Shown: positions 53,728 to 64,000, counted from the stretch's first letter. The stretch: 64,000 nt of DNA from Aromatoleum diolicum (GCF_012910955.1 NZ_WTVQ01000001.1:124001-188000); one strand, 5' to 3'. Notes: generated from the letters alone by a model not told the origin. Numbers and translations: made by a program.

Positions 53728-53816
53728 GGGGCCTGCCGCGAACCGGAAAGGCTTTAGCTGCGGGGGTTGCGGGACATCCGGAGGATCTGTCCGAAGCGTG
53801 CGGGGAGCATCGCGAC

Positions 53817-53833
53817 CGCACTATTGCAGTGCA
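53817..53833. promoter_or_regulatory. NtrC-like dyad upstream of the nrtA promoter
   Basis: cGCAC-TATTGC-aGTGCA matches TGCAC-N6-GGTGCA with two mismatches. It lies 90 bp upstream of the -24 box, the same distance as at cobA. The remaining part of this gap (to 53944) shows no gene. Confidence 0.5.
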
Positions 53834-53944
53834 CAACACAGGGTTATTGCACCAATCGCGCGCGGGGCATTCGGGATTTTCGGGGAATTTGGCCCGCCCG
53901 GAAGAACCCGGTGCAAGGGCCGCGCTGCAGCTTCCAGCTTCCTG

Positions 53945-54520
53945 CTAGAGCAGGTACTTCGCCATGTCGATGAGATCCTGCGCCACCGCCGCCATCGGCT
54001 TCGCCCGCTCCATCGCAAGCTTGCGCAAGGCCGCATAGGCCTCGGCCTCATCCATGCCGCGCGACTTCATCAGCAGGCCCTTCGCGCGCTCCACCAACTT
54101 GCGCTCGGAAAGCTTCTTCGTCGCTGCCGCGAGCTCCGTACGCAGCGCCTGATGCTCGTCGAAACTCGCCACCGCCACGTCTATCACGGGTTTCAGGCGC
54201 TGCGGATCGAGTCCATCGACGACGTAAGTCGACACGCCCGCCTTGACCGCGGCGCGAATCGTCTCCTGATCGCCTTCCTGCGCAAAGATGATCACCGGCC
54301 GCGGCATCGCCGCGTTCATGACCGCCAGGTTCTCCAGCGTGTCGCGCGACGGCGAATCGGTTTCGATCAGGATCACGTCGGGGCGGATCGCCTCGATCTG
54401 CGCCGACAGGTCCGCCGACGAAGCGAGCACCGCCGCTACCTGATGACCGGCAAGCGCCAGCCCGGCACAGATTTCGGCCGCACGGGTACGGGATTCATCG
54501 ATGACGAGTACGCGAAGCAT
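53945..54520 (-). CDS. nasT: NasT-type ANTAR response regulator (nitrate-responsive antiterminator)
   Basis: A 191-residue protein with an N-terminal pseudo-receiver domain (MLRVLVIDESRTRAAEICAGL; RPDVILIETDSPSRDTLENL holds the acceptor Asp region). A C-terminal ANTAR RNA-binding domain follows: KKLSERKLVERAKGLLMKSRGMDEAEAYAALRKLAMERAKPMAAVAQDLIDMAKYLL. It should bind the two leader RNAs of the cobA and nrtA operons and prevent termination. Directly upstream of nrtA on the same strand. Start 54520 or 54526; neither has a good ribosome-binding site. No nasS gene is next to it. Confidence 0.92.
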   Translation of the reverse strand: MLRVLVIDESRTRAAEICAGLALAGHQVAAVLASSADLSAQIEAIRPDVILIETDSPSRDTLENLAVMNAAMPRPVIIFAQEGDQETIRAAVKAGVSTYVVDGLDPQRLKPVIDVAVASFDEHQALRTELAAATKKLSERKLVERAKGLLMKSRGMDEAEAYAALRKLAMERAKPMAAVAQDLIDMAKYLL

Positions 54521-54625
54521 GAGCATATCTATGCAAGTTTCGGGCCGTCTTCTGATGACGGATGTCTGCGCACGCAAGGAGCCCCACGCGAGCCCCCTGC
54601 GTTGACCCGGCCATCAGCGGTGAAT

Positions 54626-55432
54626 TCAGACGCCGCGCTGGCGCCGCGCTTCGAACAGGCACACGCCGCTGGCGACCGACACGTTGAGGCTTTCCACCGT
54701 ACCGAGCATCGGAATGCGCGCCAGTTCGTCGCAGGTCTCGCGCGTCAGCCGCCGCAAGCCGTCGCCTTCCGCGCCCAGCACCCATGCCACCGGCCCCTTC
54801 TGATCGACCTCATACACCGACTTCTCGGCCTCACCGGCAGCGCCGACCACCCAGATGCCGGCCTCCTGCATCTCGCGCAGCGCGCGTGCAAGGTTGGTCA
54901 CCGTGATGTAGGGCACCGAATCCGCCGCCCCGCTCGCGACCTTGATCGCGGTCGCGTTCAGACCCACCGCCCGATCCTTCGGCGCCACCACCGCATGCGC
55001 TCCAGCGGCGTCGGCGACGCGCAGACAGGCTCCCAGATTGTGCGGATCCTGCACGCCGTCGAGCACCAGGATCAGCGCATTCTCGTCCAGCACCTCGAGC
55101 ACGTCAGCGAGCTTCAGTTCGCGGCTGCGCGCATCGACGCGCGCCACCACGCCCTGATGGCGGCGCGTACCGACCATGCCGTCGAGGCGGTCGGCTTCGG
55201 CCGTGATCAGGCGCACGTTCTGCGCCTCGGCCAGATGCGCGACTTCCTTGGCGCGTGCATCGCTGCGGCTCGCCGACAGGTACAGCTCGAACACCGCCTC
55301 GGGATCGCGACGCAGTTTGCCCAGCACGGCATGGAAGCCGTAAATCAGGCGGGAATCCGCGCGCCCTTCGACGGGCGCATCGGCGTCGCCCGCGTGTTGC
55401 GAACGGGAACGACTTGAAGGTTTGTTAGCCAC
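54626..55432 (-). CDS. rlmB: 23S rRNA (guanosine(2251)-2'-O)-methyltransferase RlmB
   Basis: A 268-residue SpoU-class methyltransferase. SpoU motifs are LDGVQDPHNLGACLRVADAAGAHAVV, WVLGAEGDGLRRLTRETCDELARIPMLGTVESLNVSVASGV. A GTG start at 55432 (VANKPSSRSRSQ) has AAAGG eight bases upstream and overlaps the rnr stop by 8 bases. ATGs at 55471 and 55468 are further into rnr without a ribosome-binding site. Usual rnr-rlmB pair. Confidence 0.93.
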   Translation of the reverse strand: MANKPSSRSRSQHAGDADAPVEGRADSRLIYGFHAVLGKLRRDPEAVFELYLSASRSDARAKEVAHLAEAQNVRLITAEADRLDGMVGTRRHQGVVARVDARSRELKLADVLEVLDENALILVLDGVQDPHNLGACLRVADAAGAHAVVAPKDRAVGLNATAIKVASGAADSVPYITVTNLARALREMQEAGIWVVGAAGEAEKSVYEVDQKGPVAWVLGAEGDGLRRLTRETCDELARIPMLGTVESLNVSVASGVCLFEARRQRGV

Positions 55433-58076
55433 GACGTTTGCCTTTCTTTGCAGATCCTGCGGATTCATCAATATCAGTTACAGCAACTACGGCCTTCTTC
55501 GGCTTGCGGGCCGCAGGCGCCTGCGCGTCCGTGCTCACCGGCGCTGCCTTCGCCGGCGTCTTCGCTTTCGCCGGTTTGGCGGCAGTCTTCGCCTGCGCCG
55601 GCTTGGCCGCGGCTTTTTTCTTCGTCGCCGACCGGGGTGCCGGATCGGCAACCGTGGCTGCCGCAGCCGCGACGACCTTGGCCAGCTTGCTCTCCTGCCC
55701 CCCCTTCGCCACCTTCGCCGCGTCACCCCGCCCGGCGGGCCGTGTATCCTGCGCGCCGCGACCTGCGACGGCACGCTCACGCGGCGCCGCGTCGCGACTG
55801 GACCGGGCGCGATCCTTCTCGGTCTTGCCTTCCCGTTCGGTCGGGCGCGAAGCCCCTTCGATCAGGCGGAAGTCGATCTTCGTCGTCTCGAGGTCGACGC
55901 GCACGACCTGCACCCGCACCCGGTCCGACAGGCGGTGGCGCACCCCGGTGCGCTCCCCGGCCAGCTCATGACGGGTCTCGTCGAAGTGGAAATAATCGCT
56001 GCCGAGATCCGATATATGCACCAGGCCCTCGATGAAAATATCGTCGAGGGCGACGAAGAGGCCGAAGGGTACCACCGCCGACACGCTGCCGGAAAACTCT
56101 GCACCGACCTTGTCCTGCATGTAGTAGCACTTCAGCCACGCGACGACGTCGCGCGTCGCATCGTCGGCGCGGCGCTCGGTCGCCGAGCAATGCAGCCCGA
56201 TCGCGTCCCAGTCGCCCGCTTCGTAGGTGCGGTTCTCGAGCGCCGCCTTGATCGAGCGATGCACCAGCAGGTCCGGATAGCGCCGGATCGGCGAAGTGAA
56301 ATGCGTATAGGCTTCGTACGCCAGACCGAAGTGACCGACGTTGTCCGGGCTATACACCGCCTGGCGCAGCGAACGCAGCATCACCGTCTGCAGCAGCTGC
56401 GCGTCCGGCCGGTCCTTCACCTTGTCCAGCAGCTTCGCGTAATCGCCCGCCTTCGGATCGTCACCACCGCCGACGCCCAGACCAAACTCCGCGAGGAATC
56501 CGCGCAGCTTCTCCAGCTTCTCCGGCGTCGGCCCCTCATGCACCCGATACAGTGCCGGATGCTCGCGCGTCTGCAGGAAATCCGACGCGCACACGTTCGC
56601 CGCCAGCATGCATTCCTCGATGAGGCGGTGCGCGTCGTTGCGCACCTCCGCCACGATGCGCTCGATCTTGCCTGTGTCGTCGAAGATCATGCGAGTCTCG
56701 GTGGTCTCGAAATCGATCGCACCGCGCTTCGCACGCGCCTTCAGCAGCACGCGGAACAACTTGTCGAGGTTTTCCAGGTGCGGCAACAGCGCCCCGACGG
56801 TTTCGAGTGCGGCGGCATCCTTGTCATACAGCGCCGCCGCCACCTGGTTGTAGGTCAGGCGCGCGTGCGAGAACATCACGCCCGGGTAGAAGCGGTACGC
56901 CTTGATCGCGCCGGTCAGCGAGATGCTCATGTCGCACACCATGCACAGGCGTTCGACCTGCGGGTTGAGCGAGCACAGCCCGTTGCTAAGCTTCTCCGGC
57001 AGCATCGGTATCACGCGGCGCGGAAAGTACACCGAATTGCCGCGCTCCTGCGATTCCTCGTCCAGCGCGCTGCCCGGCTGCACGTAATGCGACACGTCGG
57101 CAATCGCAACGATCAGCCGATAGCCACGTCCCTGACGCTCGCAATACACCGCGTCGTCGAAATCCCTCGCGGTCTCGCCGTCGATCGTCACCAGCGGTAG
57201 CCTGGTGATGTCCTCGCGCCCCGCCCAGTCCTTCTTGCGCACCGCCGCCGGCAGCTTGCGCGTCTCGGCCTTCGCTTCCGGCGAGAACTCGAACGGCAGT
57301 TCGTGCTTGCGCAGCGCGATCTCGATCTCCATGCCCGGATCTGCATAATTGCCCAGCACCTCGATCACGCGTCCGATGGGCTGGGCGAACTTGGTGGGCT
57401 GCTCGATCAGTTCGACGGTGACCACCTGCCCCGGCAAAGCCTTCTTGCCCCCCGGCGCCACCAGAATGTCCTGCGCAATGCGCCGATTCTCCGGCACCAC
57501 CACCTGCACGCCATGCTCGTTCAGCACCCGCCCGACCACGCGCTTGTTCGCGCGATCGAGCACCTCCACCACCTTGCCCTCGGGGCGTCCACGCCGGTCC
57601 AGCCCGGTGATGCGGGCGATCACGCGATCGCCATGCAGTACTTCGCGCATCTCCTTCGGTCCGAGGAACACGTCCGGCTGCTTGTCATCGCGGATCAGGA
57701 AACCGAAGCCATCCGCATGGCCGGCAACGCGTCCGCGGATCAGGTCCGCCTTGTCCGGCAGCAAGTAGGCGTCGCGCCGGTTACGGATCAGCTGTCCGTC
57801 GCGTCCCATCGCACGCAGGCGGCGTTCAAACAGCACCGCCTCGTCTTCGCGCACATCGAGCGCCGCGCACAACTGCTCGAATGTCATCGGCACGCCCTGC
57901 TCCGCCAGCGTCTGTTCGACGTATTCACGGCTCGGCAGCGGGTGCTCGTATTCGGCCGACTCGCGTTCGTAGAACGGATCGGCGCGCCGGATAGCGCTGG
58001 GCTGATGGGATCCGGCCGCGTTCGCAGCGGCGTTCGTTTTGCTTTTTTGTCTTTTCATTTTTTCAGTCATTGACAT
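55425..58076 (-). CDS. rnr: Ribonuclease R
   Basis: An 883-residue 3'-5' exoribonuclease. The order is: helix-turn-helix-like N-terminus, cold-shock domains, RNB catalytic domain with GETARDFDDAVYCERQ (metal-binding aspartates), PIRRYPDLLVHRSI, then an S1 domain (GSVSAVVPFGLFVALDDIFIEGLVHISDLG). The last roughly 140 residues are a Lys/Ala/Pro-rich low-complexity tail, longer than usual, which probably binds RNA or ribosomes. The start codon region overlaps the -35 element of the divergent tRNA promoter. Confidence 0.95.
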   Translation of the reverse strand: MSMTEKMKRQKSKTNAAANAAGSHQPSAIRRADPFYERESAEYEHPLPSREYVEQTLAEQGVPMTFEQLCAALDVREDEAVLFERRLRAMGRDGQLIRNRRDAYLLPDKADLIRGRVAGHADGFGFLIRDDKQPDVFLGPKEMREVLHGDRVIARITGLDRRGRPEGKVVEVLDRANKRVVGRVLNEHGVQVVVPENRRIAQDILVAPGGKKALPGQVVTVELIEQPTKFAQPIGRVIEVLGNYADPGMEIEIALRKHELPFEFSPEAKAETRKLPAAVRKKDWAGREDITRLPLVTIDGETARDFDDAVYCERQGRGYRLIVAIADVSHYVQPGSALDEESQERGNSVYFPRRVIPMLPEKLSNGLCSLNPQVERLCMVCDMSISLTGAIKAYRFYPGVMFSHARLTYNQVAAALYDKDAAALETVGALLPHLENLDKLFRVLLKARAKRGAIDFETTETRMIFDDTGKIERIVAEVRNDAHRLIEECMLAANVCASDFLQTREHPALYRVHEGPTPEKLEKLRGFLAEFGLGVGGGDDPKAGDYAKLLDKVKDRPDAQLLQTVMLRSLRQAVYSPDNVGHFGLAYEAYTHFTSPIRRYPDLLVHRSIKAALENRTYEAGDWDAIGLHCSATERRADDATRDVVAWLKCYYMQDKVGAEFSGSVSAVVPFGLFVALDDIFIEGLVHISDLGSDYFHFDETRHELAGERTGVRHRLSDRVRVQVVRVDLETTKIDFRLIEGASRPTEREGKTEKDRARSSRDAAPRERAVAGRGAQDTRPAGRGDAAKVAKGGQESKLAKVVAAAAATVADPAPRSATKKKAAAKPAQAKTAAKPAKAKTPAKAAPVSTDAQAPAARKPKKAVVAVTDIDESAGSAKKGKRRG

Positions 58077-58097
58077 TCTCTTATTCGTGCTTATAAT
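58070..58097 (+). promoter_or_regulatory. Sigma-70 promoter of first tRNA-Leu gene
   Basis: TTGACA (58070-58075), 16-base spacer, TATAAT (58092-58097): both boxes match consensus. The -35 box overlaps the first codons of divergent rnr. Confidence 0.85.
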
Positions 58098-58108
58098 GCG
58101 CGGCTCTT

Positions 58109-58193
<85 letters not shown>

Positions 58194-58203
58194 GTTTTGC
58201 AGG

Positions 58204-58229
58204 AAAGCCGACCTTGAGTCGGCTTTTTT
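58204..58229 (+). terminator. Intrinsic terminator after tRNA-Leu copy 1
   Basis: GCCGAC-CTTGA-GTCGGC followed by six T. Confidence 0.85.
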
Positions 58230-58316
58230 GTTGCCTGTTCATTTGTGCTCCGACCACTCGCAGGCTGTTTGGTTACATGCGCCGTTGCGTCGGGCCCGAC
58301 ATCCCCACCGCCCCTC

Positions 58317-58345
58317 TTGGCCAGGCAGCGACTTGTCGCTATAAT
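58317..58345 (+). promoter_or_regulatory. Sigma-70 promoter of second tRNA-Leu gene
   Basis: TTGGCC (58317-58322), 17-base spacer, TATAAT (58340-58345). A separate, weaker -35 than copy 1. Confidence 0.7.
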
Positions 58346-58355
58346 GCGGCCACTT

Positions 58356-58440
<85 letters not shown>

Positions 58441-58446
58441 GATCAA

Positions 58447-58481
58447 AGCAAAAGCCGGTCATTCGACCGGCTTTTGCTTTT
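58447..58481 (+). terminator. Intrinsic terminator after tRNA-Leu copy 2
   Basis: AGCAAAAGCCGGTC-ATTC-GACCGGCTTTTGCT: a perfect 14-bp stem ending in T-rich sequence (TTTTTC). Confidence 0.85.
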
Positions 58482-58636
58482 TCAGCCCCGGCTGCGCGAA
58501 GAATGCGTAGCCGGCGCGGACAGGATTCCGCAAGGCATGCTGCGCGCTGCCGCCGGCCCGGGGTGCACACCGGGCCGAGGAGGCGGGCAAGACCCCGCCC
58601 CGGGCTGGCAAACGCTGAAGCCTTGTTCAAGCGCTC

Positions 58637-59947
<1,311 letters not shown>

Positions 59948-59952
59948 TTAGT

Positions 59953-61107
59953 TCATTCTCCCTGAAGCGCTTCGACCGTCCAGCGGTCATCGCGCTTGAT
60001 GAGTTGCCGGTCGCAACCGGCCTCCTTCCAGCTTCCATCGTGTCCGGGCAGGGCCGTCATGACCACTTCACCCTCGGCACGCAATTGCGCAACCGCGCTG
60101 CGCAGCTCGGCGTCACTATCGGCGGGCGCCAGAATTGCACCTGCCTGGATCGAGTCCGGCAGCCCCAGCGCCAGCTCGCGCAGATCGAGACTGAAGCCCG
60201 TGGCCGGCCGCCCGCGGCCGAAAGCCTGACCGATGCGGTCATAGCGGCCGCCCAAGGCGAGCGCGGCCGGCGATCCATTGCCATATGCCGCGAACACCAC
60301 GCCGTTGTGATAGTGGTAGCCACGCAAATCGGCAAGGTCGAAACTGATCGGCAGATCCGCGAGCGCATCCGCCAACCTGCCCAGATCGTCGAGCGCGGCC
60401 CGAATTTCGGCATCGTCCGGCAGGCGCGCACGCGCCTCATCGAGCACCTCCGCTCCGCCATACAGCGTCGGCAATGCCAGCAGCGCCGAGCGCACGGGCT
60501 CGGCAACGTCGGCGAGCAATTCGCGCAGGCCCGGCAGATCCTTGGCCTGCAGCAGGTCGAACAACTCTTCCTCGCGCTCGGGCACCATCCCGGCGCGCGC
60601 GGCCAGCACGCGGAACAGTCCGACATGCCCGAGATCGATACGACTCGCCGGCACTTCAGCGAGCCGCATTACCTCGGAAAGCAGGTGGATGATTTCGAGA
60701 TCGGCATCGATACCGGCGTGACCATAAAGCTCAGCGCCGAGCTGCAGCGGCTCGCGCGTCGCCGTCAGCGTCGAGGGCAGCGCATGCAGCACACTGCCGC
60801 AGTAGCACAGGCGCGACACGCCGCTACGATTGAGCAGGTGCGCGTCGATACGGGCGACCTGCGGCGTCATGTCGGCACGCACGCCCATGGTCTTGCCGGA
60901 GAGCTGATCGACCAGCTTGAAGGTGCGCAGCTTGAGATCCTGGCCGGCCCCGGTGGTCAGCGAATCAAGATATTCGAGCAACGGCGGAATCACCAGCTGG
61001 TAGCCGTGACCGCGGAATGCATCGAGCAGGCGACGGCGCAGACGCTCGAGCTTGTCAGCCTCGGCCGGCAGCGCGTCCTGGATGTGATCGGGAAGAACCC
61101 AGCGCAT
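59953..61107 (-). CDS. hisZ: ATP phosphoribosyltransferase regulatory subunit HisZ
   Basis: A 384-residue HisRS-like protein without an aminoacylation function. It complements short-form HisG in the first step of histidine synthesis. HisRS-type motifs are [39 protein letters not shown] and [26 protein letters not shown]. The ending is short, without the anticodon-binding domain. Presence of HisZ implies short HisG elsewhere. Five bp upstream of purA. Confidence 0.95.
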   Translation of the reverse strand: MRWVLPDHIQDALPAEADKLERLRRRLLDAFRGHGYQLVIPPLLEYLDSLTTGAGQDLKLRTFKLVDQLSGKTMGVRADMTPQVARIDAHLLNRSGVSRLCYCGSVLHALPSTLTATREPLQLGAELYGHAGIDADLEIIHLLSEVMRLAEVPASRIDLGHVGLFRVLAARAGMVPEREEELFDLLQAKDLPGLRELLADVAEPVRSALLALPTLYGGAEVLDEARARLPDDAEIRAALDDLGRLADALADLPISFDLADLRGYHYHNGVVFAAYGNGSPAALALGGRYDRIGQAFGRGRPATGFSLDLRELALGLPDSIQAGAILAPADSDAELRSAVAQLRAEGEVVMTALPGHDGSWKEAGCDRQLIKRDDRWTVEALQGE

Positions 61108-61112
61108 GATTG

Positions 61113-61298
61113 TCAGGAAAACGCAAACAGTAGCAGCACGCCGATCAGCATCGAGGTCAGTCCGATAAAGCGGATCTGCCCGTCAGCCATCTGCGCGAGC
61201 CGCAAAAAAGTTTCGCGCCAGGCGGCTGGCGCGACAAAGGGCAGGAGGCCTTCGATCACCAGCATCAGTGCGAAGGCCAACAACAGCTTGTTGCCCAT
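61113..61298 (-). CDS. DUF2065 small membrane protein
   Basis: This 61-residue protein has two hydrophobic segments ([20 protein letters not shown] and [20 protein letters not shown]) around the [17 protein letters not shown] linker, the DUF2065 pattern. It is conserved between hflC and purA/hisZ in proteobacteria; function unknown. Confidence 0.9.
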   Translation of the reverse strand: MGNKLLLAFALMLVIEGLLPFVAPAAWRETFLRLAQMADGQIRFIGLTSMLIGVLLLFAFS

Positions 61299-61302
61299 CC
61301 GG

Positions 61303-62184
61303 TCAGTTCTTCTTGCCCCCGGCGGAGTCCTTCAGGAACCTGAAGAACTCCGAGCTCGGGTCGACCACCATCACGTCGTTCTTGCTCGCAAAGCTCGAAC
61401 GGTAGGCTTCGAGGCTGCGATAGAACGAATAGAACTCGGGACTCTGCCCGTACGCCTGCGCGTAGATCGCAGTTGCCTTCGCGTCGCCGGCACCCCTGGC
61501 CTGCTGCGCATCGCGGTAAGCCTCGGCAATGATGACCTCGCGCTGGCGCTCGGCATCGGCGCGAATCTTCTCGGCGATTGCGCCGCCTTCGGAACGCAGC
61601 TCGTTCGCGACACGCTTGCGCTCGGCTTCCATGCGGCGATACACCGACTCCGACACCTCGAGCGGCAGGTCGACACGCTTGAGGCGCACGTCAAGAATCT
61701 GCACGCCGATCTTGCGCGCATCCAGATCAGCGCGGGTGCGCATGTCTTCCATGATCTTTTCGCGAGCGCCCGAGACCACGTCATGCACCGTACGACGACC
61801 GAACTCTTCGCGCAGGCCACCATTGACGGTCTGCAGCAATCGGGTACGGGCGCGCGCCTCGTCTCCGGCCACCGACACGTAATACAGCCGCGGGTCGATG
61901 ATGCGCCACTTGACGAAGTGATCGACAAGCACGTTCTTCTTTTCGGCGGTGATGAAGCGTTCAGGTTCCGGCGTATCCATCGTCAGGATGCGACGATCGA
62001 AGTAACGCACGTTCTGGATCATCGGCCACTTGAAGTTCAGACCCGGCTTGTCGATGACCTCCTTGATCTCTCCCAGCTGGAACACGACGGCAAACTGACG
62101 CTGATCGACGGTGAACAGCGTCATCGAGGCCAAGGCCACGAGGAACAGCAAAAAACCTGCAAGAAGCGACATCTTGTCACGCAT
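61303..62184 (-). CDS. hflC: Protease modulator HflC
   Basis: A 293-residue SPFH/band-7 protein with one N-terminal membrane helix (LLAGFLLFLVALASMTLFTVDQRQFAVVFQLGE), followed by the band-7 fold and a coiled-coil (DAERQREVIIAEAYRDAQQARGAGDAKATAIY). Together with HflK it forms a periplasm-facing complex around FtsH. Its ATG shares a base with the hflK stop (TAATG). Confidence 0.95.
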   Translation of the reverse strand: MRDKMSLLAGFLLFLVALASMTLFTVDQRQFAVVFQLGEIKEVIDKPGLNFKWPMIQNVRYFDRRILTMDTPEPERFITAEKKNVLVDHFVKWRIIDPRLYYVSVAGDEARARTRLLQTVNGGLREEFGRRTVHDVVSGAREKIMEDMRTRADLDARKIGVQILDVRLKRVDLPLEVSESVYRRMEAERKRVANELRSEGGAIAEKIRADAERQREVIIAEAYRDAQQARGAGDAKATAIYAQAYGQSPEFYSFYRSLEAYRSSFASKNDVMVVDPSSEFFRFLKDSAGGKKN

Positions 62185-63437
62185 TACCGCTCTCCCCGCT
62201 CACGATCGCGCAGCTCGCGATTGCGCGAATCCAAGGTATTGTCGGCGCGCGGCGCGGGTGCCGGCACAGCCGTACTGGTCGGGGGCGCTGACGACTCATG
62301 CGCGCCCGAAGCACTGCCGGTTGCCTGCATCAGCTTGTCCAACGGCATGAACAACAGGTTACCGTTGCCCTTGGCGTCGACCATCACCTTGCTGGTCTTC
62401 GACATCACCTGCTGCATCGTATCGATATACAGACGCTCGCGCGTGACTTCCGGCGCACGGCGGTATTCGGCCAGCACCTGGCTGAAGCGGCTCGCTTCGC
62501 CCTCGGCGTTGGCGACGACACTGGCGCGATAGCCATTGGCTTCTTCGATCAGGCGCGACGCGGCGCCTCGCGCACGCGGAATCACGTCATTCGCGTAGGC
62601 CTGACCCTCGTTGCGCAGACGCTCGCGATCCTGACCGGCCTTGACGGCGTCGTCGAATGCCGCTTGCACCTGCTCGGGCGGCTGGGCGTTCTGCATCGTC
62701 ACGCGGCTGATCTGGATACCGGTATCGTAGCGATCGAGGATTTTCTGGATCGACTCGTGCGCGCTGGCCGCCATTTGCTCACGGCCCTCGTACAACACGA
62801 AGTCCATCTTGTTCTTGCCGACGATCTCACGCATCGCCGACTCCGCCGCCTGAATCACCGACTCGTCAGGATAGCGGTTGTTGAACACGTATTTTTCGGG
62901 GCTGGTAAGCACGTACTGAACGGCGAACTGGATGTTGATGATGTTCTCGTCGTCCGTAAGCATCAGGGCCTCGCGCAACACCTTGTTGCGCTCCGAGCCA
63001 CGATAGCCGACTTCCACCGTGCGCACGCCGGTCAGATCGACCACCTCGCTGCTTTCGACGGGATAGGGCAGGCGCCAACGCAGGCCAGGCTCGGTGGTTT
63101 CGACGAAGCTGCCGAAGCGCAGCACCACGCCGCGCTGGTTGGCCTCGACAATGTAGAAGCCGCTGGCAAGCCACACCACCAGGATCAGGACCAGCAATGC
63201 ACCGATACCGCCGCCGAACTGGCGGAACGACAACTGCGGCAGCTGCGGACCTCCGCCATTGCCGCCACCACCGCTGCGTGGACCGCGCTTGCCGAACATG
63301 GCGGAAAGACGCTGATTGAAGTCGCGCCACAGATCCTCGAGGTCTGGAGGGCCCTGATTGCCGCCGCGCTTGTCGTCGCCGCGCTTGTCGTCGCCATTCC
63401 CCTGGTTGCTGCCCCAGCGTGGGTCATTGAGAGACAT
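62184..63437 (-). CDS. hflK: FtsH protease activity modulator HflK
   Basis: A 417-residue partner of HflC. A Gly/Asn-rich cytoplasmic N-terminus (NQGNGDDKRGDDKRGGNQGPPDLEDLWRDFNQRL) precedes a single membrane helix (GGGIGALLVLILVVWLASGFYIVEANQRGVVLRFG), the band-7 domain and a coiled coil (RASVVANAEGEASRFSQVLAEYRRAPEVTRERLYIDTMQQVM). Start at 63437 is set by MSLNDPRWGSNQGNG. Confidence 0.95.
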   Translation of the reverse strand: MSLNDPRWGSNQGNGDDKRGDDKRGGNQGPPDLEDLWRDFNQRLSAMFGKRGPRSGGGGNGGGPQLPQLSFRQFGGGIGALLVLILVVWLASGFYIVEANQRGVVLRFGSFVETTEPGLRWRLPYPVESSEVVDLTGVRTVEVGYRGSERNKVLREALMLTDDENIINIQFAVQYVLTSPEKYVFNNRYPDESVIQAAESAMREIVGKNKMDFVLYEGREQMAASAHESIQKILDRYDTGIQISRVTMQNAQPPEQVQAAFDDAVKAGQDRERLRNEGQAYANDVIPRARGAASRLIEEANGYRASVVANAEGEASRFSQVLAEYRRAPEVTRERLYIDTMQQVMSKTSKVMVDAKGNGNLLFMPLDKLMQATGSASGAHESSAPPTSTAVPAPAPRADNTLDSRNRELRDRERGER

Positions 63438-63451
63438 TAGAACGCCTGTAA

Positions 63452-64000
63452 TCACGTTTGAATTGGACCGATGTCGGAGAGATTCGGAGAAACGCCGAAA
63501 GGCGCTTCGGGCGCAGCTGTCACCGCGCATGCTACCTCAGCCAGGGCGTCGCGCAGCAAGCCAAGCCCTTCGCCAGTTCTGGCGCTCAAAAAAACGCGGA
63601 CGATCTTACCATAATCGTCGCGCTGGACCGCCGGCTCGACCCGCGTCAGGTCGATCTTGTTCATGACCATAATCTGCGGCACGTCGCCGGCACCGATTTC
63701 CGTCAGCACCCGGTTAACGGCTTCAATCTGCGCCTCGCGGTCCTCGCTTGCCGTATCGACCACATGCAGCAGCAGGTCCGCAGTTGCGGTTTCCTCGAGC
63801 GTGGAGTGAAAGGCGGCAACCAGCGAGTGCGGCAAATCGCGGATGAATCCGACGGTATCCGAGAGCACCACGTTGCCACCTTCGCCGACGTACAGGCGTC
63901 GCGAGGTCGTATCGAGCGTCGCGAACAACTGGTCGGCCGCATAAGCTCCGGCCTTGGTCAGGGAATTGAACAGCGTCGACTTGCCGGCATTGGTGTAGCC
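63452..64000 (-). CDS. hflX: GTPase HflX, C-terminal part (cut by window edge)
   Basis: The 3' 183 codons are visible, and the frame stays open through base 64000. It begins inside the G domain: G1 GYTNAGKSTLFN, G2/G3 region DTVGFIRDLPHSLVAAFHSTLEE, and G4 NKID. HflX binds 50S ribosomal subunits and rescues stalled ribosomes under stress. It lies 14 bp upstream of hflK. The N-terminal domain is outside the window. Confidence 0.93.
   Translation of the reverse strand, partial: GYTNAGKSTLFNSLTKAGAYAADQLFATLDTTSRRLYVGEGGNVVLSDTVGFIRDLPHSLVAAFHSTLEETATADLLLHVVDTASEDREAQIEAVNRVLTEIGAGDVPQIMVMNKIDLTRVEPAVQRDDYGKIVRVFLSARTGEGLGLLRDALAEVACAVTAAPEAPFGVSPNLSDIGPIQT

Overview
This 64 kb window is high-GC DNA with tightly packed genes. 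The gene set (short-HisG regulator HisZ, PetABC, SspAB, NasT/NtrC-style nitrate assimilation, ACR3/ArsA arsenic resistance and a medium-chain acyl-CoA synthetase) points to a betaproteobacterium of the Azoarcus/Aromatoleum/Thauera group. This placement is an inference from gene content; no rRNA is present.

Layout. Positions 1-15.1 kb are mostly housekeeping: the 5' end of putA with a divergent Lrp-type regulator, fbp, dadA, sspAB, the cytochrome bc1 operon petABC, dnaX-ybaB-recR, a patatin/Omp85-type secreted lipase, the 4.5S RNA gene and an acyl-CoA synthetase. Positions 15.3-32 kb form an arsenic island. It holds a sensory trio (arxX, arxS, arxR) divergent from arxB'-A-B-C-D, which matches the anaerobic, quinone-linked arsenite oxidase system (Arx). 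A bacteriohemerythrin, a small tandem-repeat protein and a convergent arsR-arsC-arsD-arsA-acr3 resistance operon follow. Positions 32-38 kb encode a six-gene Mrp-type cation/proton antiporter with fused A and B subunits. Positions 38-54.5 kb are a nitrate-assimilation region (cobA-nirB-nirD-narK-kinase/phosphatase-nasA, nrtABD and the ANTAR regulator nasT), with an unrelated DUF6351-type hydrolase gene in the middle. Positions 54.6-64 kb return to housekeeping: rlmB, rnr, two identical tRNA-Leu(CAG) genes, purA, hisZ, a DUF2065 protein, hflC, hflK and the 3' part of hflX.

How the parts work together. In the arsenic island, As(III) would be oxidised to As(V) by periplasmic ArxA, with electrons passing through ArxB to the NrfD-like anchor ArxC and the quinone pool. 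ArsC, ArsD, ArsA and Acr3 keep cytoplasmic As low. The arxX-arxB' intergenic region holds two GTTAC-N6-GTAAC dyads, a perfect IHF consensus and a -24/-12 (sigma-54) promoter facing each way. This is a complete-looking divergent control region for the NtrC-type regulator ArxR.

The two nitrate operons share a layered control design. Each has a sigma-54 promoter with an NtrC-like dyad about 90 bp upstream. Transcription would start right at a leader carrying two hexaloop hairpins with A at loop position 1 and G at position 4. The second hairpin competes with a strong intrinsic terminator. This is the expected target of the antiterminator NasT encoded at 53.9-54.5 kb. No NasS partner is encoded in the window.
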